Positions 28,645 to 38,008 of a DNA stretch of 64,000 nucleotides are shown here, one piece after another (position 1 is the first letter of the stretch; every line of letters starts with the position of its first letter). A program made the translations under genes and the position numbers. This DNA is from Ignavibacteriales bacterium (GTDB lineage: Bacteria > Bacteroidota > Ignavibacteria > Ignavibacteriales > Ignavibacteriaceae), in the NCBI GenBank assembly GCA_016714125.1, contig JADJNX010000001.1:434001-498000 (forward strand), in the 5' to 3' direction. The notes below the pieces were generated by a model, which ran no database searches, was not told the origin of the DNA, and worked only from the letters and a program-made list of their open reading frames with translations.

Positions 28645-31417
28645 CTACCGCAGGTAGATCACTTTCTTAGATAAATAGTCAACTTTACCGGTCGAATTGC
28701 TTCGAATCTTTACATGCACCAGGTAAACCCCGCTTGCAAGTGTTGTATTAAAATTATCGGTTCCATCCCAGTTATACTGCCTGATTCCGGTTACACCATC
28801 TTCGGCAGCAATTGTCTTAACGAGTTGTCCGGTAATATCAAAGATATTCAACTCAAGTTTTGACTCTTCAGGGATGTTTAGTCTAATTAACGACATTGAA
28901 TTAAAAGGATTTGGATAAATTTCAATAAAAAGTGTGTCTGAGGCAGCATTTTCATCTTCAACCCCTGTTAACACTGTCTCATCCCACGGATTGATCATAA
29001 AATGTATCGTGTCATTTGGCTCAAGACACAGCATCGATGTATAATTTGATAAAACTCTATTGTCAAGAGAAAGTGAAACGATCTGCGCGGTATCATAAGA
29101 TGCATAAACAAGCAACTCGTTTATCTTCTCTGTAGCAAGTATTCCCGGCACAATAAAATCTCTTTTTAGAGTGTCATTTTCCACGGCAAAACCGAATGAA
29201 CGTGTTGAAATTGTATCATCACCTCCAAATTTAACTTTTAAAGTGATATCAAGCTTGTTCACTCCGTTATGCCTGCCGGCAAAAAATTGTGGCATATATT
29301 TATTGTCAGATGATGACTTTAATCTGCGAACTTCATAAACAGGACTAATCCCGCCATCCGCAACCACCTCAATGCTCAAGGAATCCACTGCAGGATATTG
29401 AATCGCTGAAAGATTTTCATATATGTAATCCCAGTCGCGGATACTTCTCTCAAAATGAATTCCACCCATTTTGTTAGCCAGTGCATATAAAAATCCACCT
29501 GAACCATAAAATGTCTGAAGATCAAAAACAACAACAGGTGGATCAACAAGTGCACCGTCCAACAGATTTATCGATCCAAGAGCCGGTTTGGGAGCGTTAA
29601 ACATCCCGGCTAATTCCTCTGCCTTCTCATATGCTATAGTTGAATCAAAAGGTGCATCAGAATTGCTCGCAAAAATCAATTTTTGATATGGATCACTGTT
29701 ATGCAGGTTCTTCACATACTTCAGCAAGGTATCAGCCATCGGTGGGATTGCAGACACATTTAACCCCATAAAAGCAGGATAAACCATCTTGCGGAATGCT
29801 CCATCATCATTAAATGGCCACATACCCGTAACTATGTAATAACCGTTTTGGATTTTCCTGCTAAGGGTTGTAACTCGTTCAGTGGAGGCTTCTATTAAAT
29901 TAGCCTTTGTGGAGGGATCAGGATTCCAACCGAGATAATATTGTCCCGCTCTTTCGAACTCTACAGGGTATCTCCAACCGATGTGACCTGATGTAACCCT
30001 GCGAAGTGTTGTGTTGGTTGTTTGTCTTACAATGGTGTAGATACCGGGGATAAAATGTTTGCTTAACAGGTCTTTTCTATCCCTGTTGAAATCATAATAT
30101 GTGAGGAAAGAACCACCATTGGTAAAAAGGTGTTGAAGCGAATCAGCAACCATTAACATTTGCGATTGTGAGAGGGCGGCCTCGTACCCGTGTTCATACG
30201 CCAAAACAATTGCCGAGGAAGAAAAACTGCCGACACTGCTCACAACACTTTGGAAATTTTGGATGGTAGCCAAATCGGACAATCCCGGGAATGTCCAACC
30301 GGATGTTGCTCGACCATCAGCAAAAACCAGTTTTTTCTTCTTGAATGAATTTTTAATCTGCTCATAGACTGGCATGGTTTGGAACAGGTCAAATGTTTCA
30401 TTCACCTTGTTTCCATTATTTAGTGCCCAGCCTGTTGTTACTTCGGTTATTTGTCCCGCACCGGCTATCAAGAGCCTGAACAGATCCCCCGTTCTCATAG
30501 TGTTGATTAAAAGGGCTCTAAGATTTGCCATTCCATCTTCAAAATTCTTTGAAAAATCGCTGCTCAAATCGAAAGCAAAAACATATTTTTTGTTGGAAAC
30601 TGTTGTGTCAAAAACAAAAATATCCTTAAGATTTAATCCCAATTCAAAAAAGGCCTTATATTCATTCATCCTGCTGGACTTAAAGAATTTGCCGGCTGTC
30701 ATGCCCAAATCAAACCCAATCTTAAACGACTGATAGGGAGTTATATCAGCTACTTCCAGGTATCTGTAATTGTACCCCATTGTATCCGAAATAAAACTAA
30801 AAACTTCCCCGGGCAACTCATACACATTGGGTTCGCCCCATATATTGCCTTTACTCCTGAACAGGATTTTTAGGGGTTTAAGGGTGTTATTGTTGGATTG
30901 CAAAAAATTTGATGGGGATTTGTGTTAACGACCTGTTGTTAATAAAATTGACAGGTACGAGATAATTGATTTTTATCTTCCGCATTGAACCGGATACAAG
31001 CGGATAGACATGAAGTTCATATTGATTCCCCTTTTTCGAAAGGAAGGCGGGATCTCTTTTCATCGCAACTATACTGTCGTAGATAGTGCGCGCAGTCCAT
31101 GTATCCAGGTGGATGGCCTGCATGACGGAATCTCCGATCCAGAGCCAAAGATCATTTACGATGGCACCGTCGGGAAGTTCAAACCTGTGGATCACCTCAA
31201 CATTTTGGCTACCCGGAAACTGATTGCGGTCGGTATAGTTGATATACATCGACTGCTCACTGTATGCTCCGTGAGGCTCCACAACAAGTGTTATTTGTTC
31301 CATATAACCCTTTTTTTGCACAGGATTATTTGGAACTCTCACACTCAAATCATTAATTGAGAATATATTTGTGATTGCTGTTATTATTATTATACACAGC
31401 AATGTACCCCGCTTCAT
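28645..31417 (-). CDS. VIT/vWA-like secreted protein with T9SS domain, copy 2, frameshifted
   Basis: A paralogue of the neighbouring gene with the same layout: signal peptide (MKRGTLLCIIIITAITNIFS), VIT domain (ITLVVEPHGAYSEQSMYINY, HRFELPDGAIVNDLWLW), vWA-like region (YVFAFDLSSDFSKNFEDG) and a T9SS domain ending SGVYLVHVKIRSNSTGKVDY. Two frames join in the A-run 30902-30907; removing one base gives IPIKFLQSNNNTLKPL. The copies are alike in domain order but diverged in sequence, so the duplication is old. An 88-bp gap separates them and they are probably cotranscribed. Confidence 0.82.
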
Positions 31418-31682
31418 GATATTACTCCTTCTCCGTGTTGGAAACTCTGTTACAAGTTACCCCTAAACATACAAATTTTTTTTGATTCTGCAATAAAGTC
31501 AAAATTTTCTCCCCTAAACTTTTAGTCTCGTAACTTCGCCGCTTAAGCATCAATCAAAATTTATTACATTTGTATCATTGATTCAGGAGTCTTTTTGTCT
31601 GTTGGTTTTAAGCTATACCCGCATTTCAAAAGGTACTTCCGCAAACCAAATGGATTTTTTATTTAGATACGGAGAGAACTTA

Positions 31683-33140
31683 ATGAGTAAACCAATCACC
31701 GTTTTTCTGCCATATAATGGCGGTGAACACACCAAAAGAACTGTAAATGACCTGAACTTATCCGGTGCAGTTGAAGCTGTTTATCTGCTCGCACTTCAGG
31801 ATAATCTACCGGAGATAAAAAACAGCATTCAACTGAGAGTGGATTCCATCCAGTCATCCGATGTTGTGAGAACAATGGTCGGTAAAACCACCACCCCGTT
31901 TTTTGCATATATAAAACAGGACACGATTATTGCTCCGGGGCAATTCGCTTTTGAAAGAATGTTGAATGTAGCTTCCGCTACCGATGCAGGGATGATCTAT
32001 TCCGACTATTATGAAATAAAGGACGACGTAACAACACCACATCCTGTAATTGATTACCAGGCTGGAAGTCTAAGAGATGATTTCAATTTTGGATATCTGA
32101 TGCTTTTTGATACTGAAAAAGCAAAAAAAGCAGTTAATGATACATCAGATGAATCATTTTCATTCGCCGGTATATATAGCCTGCGTCTTGAAGTTTCACG
32201 CTATGGCGATTTGGTTAGAATTGGTGAATACCTCTATTCTTCAATTGAACAGGACACAAGGAGATCGGGTGAAAAGTTGTTTGATTATGTTGATCCCCGG
32301 AATCGTGCAGTTCAAATTGAAATGGAAAAAGCTTGTACCAACTATCTGAAAAAAATTGGTGCATTCCTCACAACTGATAAATTTCAAAGCATTGAATATG
32401 ACGAAAATCAGTTTGAATTTACTGCTTCGGTAATCATCCCTGTCAGAAACAGAGTTACCACCGTGACTGATGCAATTCAATCAGTTTTAAGACAAAAAAC
32501 CGATTTCCCTTTCAACCTGATAATTATTGACAATCATTCAACTGATGGTACTTCCGAAAAAATCAAGGAATTTGCTTCAGATCCACGACTCATCCACCTG
32601 ATTCCGGAAAGACATGATCTTGGAATCGGCGGCTGTTGGAACCTCGGAGTTCATCATGAAAAATGTGGCCTTTTTGCCATTCAACTTGATAGCGACGATC
32701 TTTATAACGACGAAAACACAATACAAACCGTTGTTGAGACATTCAGAAAAGAGAAATGTGCGATGGTAATAGGTACATATCAGATGACAAACTTTAAACT
32801 CGAAGAGATACCCCCGGGAATTATCGATCATAAAGAGTGGACTGATGACAATGGACCAAATAACGCTCTCAGAATAAATGGTCTTGGCGCTCCAAGAGCA
32901 TTTTATACACCTGTGTTAAGAGAAATCAAGATTCCAAATGTCTCCTATGGAGAAGATTATGGTGTCGGGCTTGCAATCTCAAGACAATACAGAATTGGAA
33001 GAATTTATCATCCTGTTTACCTCTGCCGCAGATGGGAAGGAAATTCTGATTCAGCTCTCAGCATTCCACAGGTAAATGCTCATAACTACTATAAAGATAA
33101 ACTTCGTACTTTTGAGTTAAAAGCAAGAATGAGAAAATAA
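31683..33140 (+). CDS. Two-domain family 2 glycosyltransferase
   Basis: About 485 aa from the ATG at 31683. The C-terminal half is a clear GT2 domain (ASVIIPVRNRVTTVTDAIQS, LIIIDNHSTDGTSEKI) with the metal-binding motif QLDSDD. The N-terminal half has a related but degenerate GT-A-like fold (TVFLPYNGGEHTKRTVNDL, GMIYSDYYE). Only the second domain seems able to bind the sugar nucleotide; the acceptor is unknown. The next gene starts 3 bp after its stop. Confidence 0.85.
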   Translation: MSKPITVFLPYNGGEHTKRTVNDLNLSGAVEAVYLLALQDNLPEIKNSIQLRVDSIQSSDVVRTMVGKTTTPFFAYIKQDTIIAPGQFAFERMLNVASATDAGMIYSDYYEIKDDVTTPHPVIDYQAGSLRDDFNFGYLMLFDTEKAKKAVNDTSDESFSFAGIYSLRLEVSRYGDLVRIGEYLYSSIEQDTRRSGEKLFDYVDPRNRAVQIEMEKACTNYLKKIGAFLTTDKFQSIEYDENQFEFTASVIIPVRNRVTTVTDAIQSVLRQKTDFPFNLIIIDNHSTDGTSEKIKEFASDPRLIHLIPERHDLGIGGCWNLGVHHEKCGLFAIQLDSDDLYNDENTIQTVVETFRKEKCAMVIGTYQMTNFKLEEIPPGIIDHKEWTDDNGPNNALRINGLGAPRAFYTPVLREIKIPNVSYGEDYGVGLAISRQYRIGRIYHPVYLCRRWEGNSDSALSIPQVNAHNYYKDKLRTFELKARMRK

Positions 33141-33142
33141 AA

Positions 33143-34033
33143 TTGAGAAGATCAATTTTATCAGTTCCCGGCCATTTGGCCGGGATGCACCAAAAAGCTG
33201 CCGGGTCGTCTGCCGATGTGATCATGCTCGATCTCGAAGACAGTGTTCCTCTTGCTCTTAAAGAGGAAGCCCGGCAGCAAGTGGTAACATCCATTAACTC
33301 ACTCGACTGGGGAAATAAAAATCTTTCGATAAGAATAAATCAACCGGGAGGACAATTTGCACACAGGGATATTCTTGAAATTATTCCCAAGTGTGGTGGT
33401 AAGTTAAATTCCATTGTGATTCCAAAAGTTTCAACACCGGCTGATGTACATTTTATTGATAAACTTCTTGAAGGACTTGAGGCAGAGTTTAACCTTGCAA
33501 ATAAAATTGCTCTTGAACCCTCAATTGAAGACCCCCTTGGGCTCGAAAATGTTTCTGAAATCGCCGCTGCCTCCTCAAGGAACATTACTCTCGTTTTTGG
33601 AATCGCTGATTTTTCATCTTCAATCGGTGCAAAATTTATCTCAATTTATGGTCACGGAGAAAATGAGGACTTCTACCCCGGACACCGCTGGCACTATGTC
33701 CTTTCAAGAATGGTAATCGCAGGAAAAGCAAGAGGATTATCTGTTATTGATGCACCTTACGGCAATTTTAAGGATTCAGTTGGATTACAAAGGTCGGCTG
33801 AGTTGGCGGCTGCATTGGGAGTTGACGGAAAGTGGGCAATTCACCCCACACAAATTGATATAATAAATAGTGTGTTCTCCCCTTCAATTGAAGAAATTGA
33901 AAGGGCTCAAAGAGTAATGGATGTCTATAAAATTGCAGTTGCGGAAGGGAAAGGAGCAGCTGAACTTGATGGTAGAATGATAGATAATGCTACCTTACGT
34001 CTTGCCAAAATTACTCTCGAAAAATTGAAATAA
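33143..34033 (+). CDS. HpcH/HpaI aldolase/citrate lyase-like CoA-ester lyase (CitE family)
   Basis: 296 aa. CitE-like signatures are RRSILSVPGHLAGMHQKAA, DVIMLDLEDSVPLALKEEAR (Mg-binding Asp/Glu), IALEPSIEDPLGLENV, LVFGIADFSSSIGA and GVDGKWAIHPTQIDIIN. Relatives cleave malyl-, methylmalyl- or citramalyl-CoA; the substrate is unclear. Without CitF/CitD neighbours it is unlikely to be part of citrate lyase. It starts at a TTG, which agrees with the family N-terminus, 3 bp after a glycosyltransferase gene. Confidence 0.88.
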   Translation: MRRSILSVPGHLAGMHQKAAGSSADVIMLDLEDSVPLALKEEARQQVVTSINSLDWGNKNLSIRINQPGGQFAHRDILEIIPKCGGKLNSIVIPKVSTPADVHFIDKLLEGLEAEFNLANKIALEPSIEDPLGLENVSEIAAASSRNITLVFGIADFSSSIGAKFISIYGHGENEDFYPGHRWHYVLSRMVIAGKARGLSVIDAPYGNFKDSVGLQRSAELAAALGVDGKWAIHPTQIDIINSVFSPSIEEIERAQRVMDVYKIAVAEGKGAAELDGRMIDNATLRLAKITLEKLK

Positions 34034-34069
34034 CAGAATTACCCTTCCTCAAAAAGTCTTAAAACACAA

Positions 34070-34135
34070 AAAACGCAAAGCAAGCCGGGAAATTTTTAGT
34101 TATTTCCTTTGCGCACTTCGCGTTCTTCGCGGTTA
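34070..34135. repeat. Intergenic phrase repeat with hairpin
   Basis: Contains CGCAAAG ... GGAAAT paired with ATTTCC-TTTGCG, followed by GCACTTCGCGTTCTTCGCGG. This wording (TTTGCG, TTCGCG, TTCTTCGCGG) resembles dispersed intergenic repeats seen in many bacterial genomes. No coding potential. Confidence 0.6.
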
Positions 34136-34157
34136 AACTTTACAGTTAAACTTCTCT

Positions 34158-34787
34158 TTATTCTATAACTTCGAAGATCGACTCCAACGGGAGTTTCTCT
34201 CTGGCAGGTAGTGATTCCAATGGTTTACCAACAGCAATGCAGGCAGCAAGTTTATAAGGCTCCTGAACTCCAAGTATTGGTTCAAGTTCCTCGCGTGCCA
34301 CCAAAAGCCCGGTAAGCCAACAGCAACCATAACCCATCGATGTGGCTGCAAGCATTATGTTTTCAATAGCTGCACCTATGCTCTGAATATCTGGATAATT
34401 ACGCATCTTGTTCATCTCATCGTGTGATAACCCTGATGCAGCAAGAATCGTGTCAACAACAGCATCGTAAGGTTTCATCTGAACAGCTATAACAACCGGT
34501 GCATCTGTGAAAACAGTCGAAAAATGGGACACGGTGGTTTTTACCTTTTCACCTTTTTTATCCTCTTTTGCGTTAAGCATTCCGGAAATTTTGCCATTGA
34601 CGATATTCGACATATTATTTATTATGTCTTTATTCGTCACTGCTGTAAACTTCCACAACTGAGCATTATTGATACTCGGTGCAAGTCCGGCAAGTCTAAC
34701 CATTTCTTTTATATCATCGAGAGGCAAACCTTCAGGTTTAAAATGCCTGACACTTCTGCGTCTCTCTATCGTTTCTTTTAAGTCCAT
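34158..34787 (-). CDS. Nitroreductase-family flavoprotein
   Basis: 209 aa. Starts MDLKETIERRRSVRHFKPEG, with the FMN-binding RRSVR, then LAPSINNAQLWKFTAV, SIGAAIENIMLAATSMGYGCCWLTG and a C-terminal VGKPLESLPAREK. It is likely an FMN-dependent NAD(P)H oxidoreductase; the substrate is unknown. It is convergent with the CitE-like gene. Confidence 0.9.
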   Translation of the reverse strand: MDLKETIERRRSVRHFKPEGLPLDDIKEMVRLAGLAPSINNAQLWKFTAVTNKDIINNMSNIVNGKISGMLNAKEDKKGEKVKTTVSHFSTVFTDAPVVIAVQMKPYDAVVDTILAASGLSHDEMNKMRNYPDIQSIGAAIENIMLAATSMGYGCCWLTGLLVAREELEPILGVQEPYKLAACIAVGKPLESLPAREKLPLESIFEVIE

Positions 34788-34934
34788 AAATTTCCCTATT
34801 TGTGTGATCTAACTTAACAATTTTCCATCTGTAAAAAAACTCGTTAAATTCACCTGTTATTCGGTTTTAAGCATTTTTTTTGTATTTTGCATCTTATTAT
34901 CATTCTATATTTCAATTACCGGAAGATCAGTGAA

Positions 34935-35387
34935 ATGAAAGCCAATAATTACGAAGAAATGTTGAAAATCGCAATTGAGGAAGCAAAAACAGGACTCGCC
35001 GAAGGCGGTATTCCAATCGGTGGTGCGATATTTGATCTGGAGGGAAATCTTGTAGGAAGAGGACATAATCGCCGAATTCAAGAGGATGACCCTTCAATTC
35101 ATGGCGAAACCGATGCTTTTAGAAAAGCCGGCAGACAAAAAACCTACCGCGACAAAATTCTTGTTACCACCCTCGCTCCATGCTGGTATTGCTCCGGATT
35201 GGCAAAACAATTTAACTTTAAAAAAGTAGTTGTAGGCGAATCCGTCAATTTTGATGGTGGTGTAAAATGGCTGAGAGAATCAGGCATCGAAGTAATCGAT
35301 ATGAATTCACAAGAATGTATCAATATGCTTAAAGACTACATTACCAAAAATCCCGAAGTGTGGAACGAAGATATCGGCGAAGAGTGA
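34935..35387 (+). CDS. Cytosine deaminase of the yeast Fcy1 type
   Basis: About 150 aa from MKANNYEEMLK. Zinc ligands are His56 with catalytic Glu58 in IHGETDAF, and Cys83 and Cys86 in LAPCWYCSG. The C-terminus WNEDIGEE resembles the tail of yeast cytosine deaminase (FEDIGE), and the overall pattern (GGIPIGGAIFD, NRRIQEDDPSIHGE) fits that enzyme better than tRNA adenosine deaminase TadA. It would convert cytosine to uracil in pyrimidine salvage. The ATG at 34935 gives the family length. Confidence 0.87.
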   Translation: MKANNYEEMLKIAIEEAKTGLAEGGIPIGGAIFDLEGNLVGRGHNRRIQEDDPSIHGETDAFRKAGRQKTYRDKILVTTLAPCWYCSGLAKQFNFKKVVVGESVNFDGGVKWLRESGIEVIDMNSQECINMLKDYITKNPEVWNEDIGEE

Positions 35388-35397
35388 TAATAAGAAG

Positions 35398-36381
35398 TTA
35401 ATATTTCAATCTCTCCAACCTTTCGAGGTATCTTTTAAAGTAGATATCTTTAATATCGTCTCTTAAAAAAGAGCGATCTGTCATTTCGTAAACTTTGTCA
35501 GTTCGATCAAGAAATTGTTCATAGATCGATGTGAATCTTTTATTGTTTATACCGATTTTTTGTGCAAAAACAATAAAATCTTCCTTTGTGTATTTACTGC
35601 CTGCCTTAAATGCAGTCGTCACAAAATCTCCCTCAAAAAGGTCAAGTGCCATATCTGACTCTCCCGGGATATGGATTCCTGTACTCAATAAATCGTAAGC
35701 GGGCGACAATATTCTTCCGCCTGTTACATTATCTTCAATGATTGAGAAATTTTTAATGTGAGCATCCCCGTTTGAGAACAAATAATTAAAAATAATCAAT
35801 GAAAAAAAAATCTCAATTTCTATTTTTGGTGCCGTGGTGAATTCCATTATCAGGGAAGCCATTTTTTCATAGGAAAATGAATATTTATAGTCCCCTCCCC
35901 CTGTTTCTTCTGTTTTCCCCGCTATCTGAGCAAAATCTTCCATTATCAGTTTTTTCCCGGATGAAATATCTCGATCAAATCGTTTTGTAAAATAATATGG
36001 TTCGCCACTTTTGGAGAACAACATCCCACATTCAGCGGTTTTCAATTTGAATACCTGTTTTGCCATCTGCATAGTTAAATGTTCATTTGCGGGAACAAAG
36101 TCAATATACTCCAGTCTTCCACCGGGTATTGGCTTAAGAATATACCTCCCGCCGGAAATTACAATTTTAACCGCTCCTTCTCTGAATACCACTGAATGTT
36201 TGCGCTGTACACCGGAAATTGAAAGCCTGGTCTCTTTTACTGCAAATGTCCTGGCAGCAAGCTCAGGATCAATGTTAACAATTGGTTCAATTTTCTCATC
36301 GTTAAAAATTACTCTGACACATCGGGGACAAAAACTCGAATAGTTTGGCTTTAAACACCCGGGGCAGTTTTTAATCTTCAT
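35398..36381 (-). CDS. HipT-like toxin kinase with N-terminal zinc site
   Basis: A 327-aa HipA-family Ser/Thr kinase lacking the usual N-terminal domain, which is encoded separately upstream. Residues 5-21 hold a four-cysteine site (CPGC ... CPRC). SISGVQRKH (Ser54, Ser56) matches the Gly-rich SIS autophosphorylation loop of HipT; Lys83 in YILKP, Asp206 in NGDAHIKNF and Asp230 in YDLLST are the expected catalytic and metal residues. HipT proteins phosphorylate aminoacyl-tRNA synthetases to stop growth; the target here is unknown. It overlaps the HipS-like gene by 11 bp. Confidence 0.85.
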   Translation of the reverse strand: MKIKNCPGCLKPNYSSFCPRCVRVIFNDEKIEPIVNIDPELAARTFAVKETRLSISGVQRKHSVVFREGAVKIVISGGRYILKPIPGGRLEYIDFVPANEHLTMQMAKQVFKLKTAECGMLFSKSGEPYYFTKRFDRDISSGKKLIMEDFAQIAGKTEETGGGDYKYSFSYEKMASLIMEFTTAPKIEIEIFFSLIIFNYLFSNGDAHIKNFSIIEDNVTGGRILSPAYDLLSTGIHIPGESDMALDLFEGDFVTTAFKAGSKYTKEDFIVFAQKIGINNKRFTSIYEQFLDRTDKVYEMTDRSFLRDDIKDIYFKRYLERLERLKY

Positions 36382-36697
36382 GTTTCCTCACGGTTATTGC
36401 TCCTATGGTTTCCCATCCTGCCGTTTCCCGGAGGCGTGTGAAATGGTCTTTTTCATCAATTCTCAACAACCGACACTGCATCTCCATTAACTCACCCTCA
36501 GCAAGCAGACCAAAGAAAAAAGGGAACAAAACATCAGACTCAAATATTTTCTCCTGTTTCGGAAATGTCACACTGATTGAAGGCATCGAAGGATCGTTAA
36601 TGTAATCATCCAAATACTCAAAATAATACCTCCCATTCCGTCTCTCAACCTTGCCAGCGAGTCTTTCCAAATAGTAAACATATCCTGTTTCACTCAT
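36371..36697 (-). CDS. HipS-like protein (free HipA N-terminal domain)
   Basis: 108 aa, corresponding to the N-terminal subdomain of HipA: GYVYYLERLAGKVERRNGRYYFEYLDDY, SISVTFPKQEKIF, LFPFFFGLLAEGE. In HipBST systems a free domain of this kind acts as the antitoxin. It overlaps the HTH gene by 8 bp (ATGAGTGA) and the kinase gene by 11 bp, so the three are a translationally coupled operon. Confidence 0.82.
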   Translation of the reverse strand: MSETGYVYYLERLAGKVERRNGRYYFEYLDDYINDPSMPSISVTFPKQEKIFESDVLFPFFFGLLAEGELMEMQCRLLRIDEKDHFTRLRETAGWETIGAITVRKHED

Positions 36698-36898
36698 GTC
36701 TCTTAACCTTTATTACAATTTCCATCCCAAGTGTAGTAGTGATTTTATGTAATTGATCAAATCCCGGATTTGCACTTCCGGATTCTATGTCAATCAGATT
36801 CCTCAGACTAACTTCACTTATATCTGCCAGGTCTTTCTGGGTTATTCCCAGATGTTTTCGAATATCTCTAATCTTTTGCCAATTTCAATTTTGTTCAT
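36690..36898 (-). CDS. HipB-like HTH regulator, frameshifted
   Basis: About 69 aa when the T-run 36874-36877 is read one base longer: MNKIEIGKKIRDIRKHLG, then ITQKDLADISEVSLRNLIDI, an XRE-type helix-turn-helix. Short homologues repress their own toxin operon and help bind the toxin. As written, the frame stops after 18 codons; the rest of the domain is intact in the next frame. Confidence 0.78.
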
Positions 36899-37122
36899 TT
36901 TACATTGTGCATTATCTTGCATAATTCGGTAATTTTGATTCACAAGACACGAGAGATGTTAGCAAATATGCAAATTACTGCACAATTGGGATTCTCCACA
37001 TCGTTAGGCTTCAACGATCCACGAATCCTTCCCCCTTTTTATTCATCAAATAATTGTCGATCTTATGAAGTCTGTTTAAAGATTTTCACAGATCTTTATC
37101 AAAATAAAACAAAGGAATAAAT

Positions 37123-37773
37123 ATGGAAACTGTCCAGAATAGAATTCCGCTTCTTGGCGAAAAAATGCCGGATATAACTATCCAGACCACTCATGGAGTA
37201 AAAAACATCCCCGGTGATTATACCGGAAAATGGATTGTACTCTTTAGTCACCCGGGCGACTTTACACCTGTATGCACCACTGAATTTGTCGCTTTTGCAA
37301 ATAGAAATGAACAATTTAAAAAACTTAACACCGAACTTATTGGTCTGTCGATCGATCAGGTTTTTTCGCATATTAAATGGGTTGAATGGATTCAGGATAA
37401 TCTTAAAGTGAATATCCCCTTCCCAATCATTGCCGACGATATGGGAAGAGTTGCCGAAAAACTCGGCATGATTCACCCCGGTAAAGGGACTAACACCGTT
37501 CGCGCGGTCTTTATAATTGACCCGAACGGATTAATCAGACTGATGATCTATTACCCTCAAGAAATCGGAAGACAAGTAGATGAGGTTCTCAGAGCACTTA
37601 AAGCACTTCAATACGCAGATGCAAACAAAGTTGCAATGCCCGAAAACTGGCCCAACAATGAAATATTGAAGGATAAAGTCATCATCCCTCCACCAAAAGA
37701 CATGGCTGGCGTTGAAGACCGCAAACAATACGAAGGACCCGACTGGTGGTTCAAGTATAAATCAATGGACTAA
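37123..37773 (+). CDS. 1-Cys peroxiredoxin (Prx6-like)
   Basis: 216 aa; reduces peroxides using the active-site Cys51 in GDFTPVCTTEF. The long C-terminal arm (DMAGVEDRKQYEGPDWWFKYK) marks the Prx6/archaeal peroxiredoxin type. Archaeal relatives carry two further cysteines in this arm; here those positions are not Cys, and Cys51 is the only cysteine in the protein. It must therefore use an external thiol. It is monocistronic, followed by a strong terminator. Confidence 0.93.
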   Translation: METVQNRIPLLGEKMPDITIQTTHGVKNIPGDYTGKWIVLFSHPGDFTPVCTTEFVAFANRNEQFKKLNTELIGLSIDQVFSHIKWVEWIQDNLKVNIPFPIIADDMGRVAEKLGMIHPGKGTNTVRAVFIIDPNGLIRLMIYYPQEIGRQVDEVLRALKALQYADANKVAMPENWPNNEILKDKVIIPPPKDMAGVEDRKQYEGPDWWFKYKSMD

Positions 37774-37784
37774 ATAATTAGCAT

Positions 37785-37816
37785 AAGGCTGCCCCATAAC
37801 AGGCAGCCTTTTTTTA
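37785..37816 (+). terminator. Terminator after the peroxiredoxin gene
   Basis: A perfect 9-bp stem AAGGCTGCC/GGCAGCCTT with an 8-nt loop, followed by TTTTTT. It lies 12 bp after the stop. Confidence 0.9.
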
Positions 37817-38008
37817 TTGATCATGATTGGTGTAATCTTCACCCGGGAAGACATAAACCTGGTTGTGGAATGACCAACTAAACTCCCTTAAAAAAATTTT
37901 TAGAGAGAATAAAAAAATAGCTTTGTAGTTAAAATAAATATATTTAAATTGCGTATAATTCATTTAATAATCTCTCAGTATTAATCATCATCCAAGAAAG
38001 ATCCCTAT

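Noticed and set aside
36905..37120. 71-codon open frame before the peroxiredoxin
   Set aside because: No recognisable motif and an unusual composition; more likely the promoter region of the next gene.
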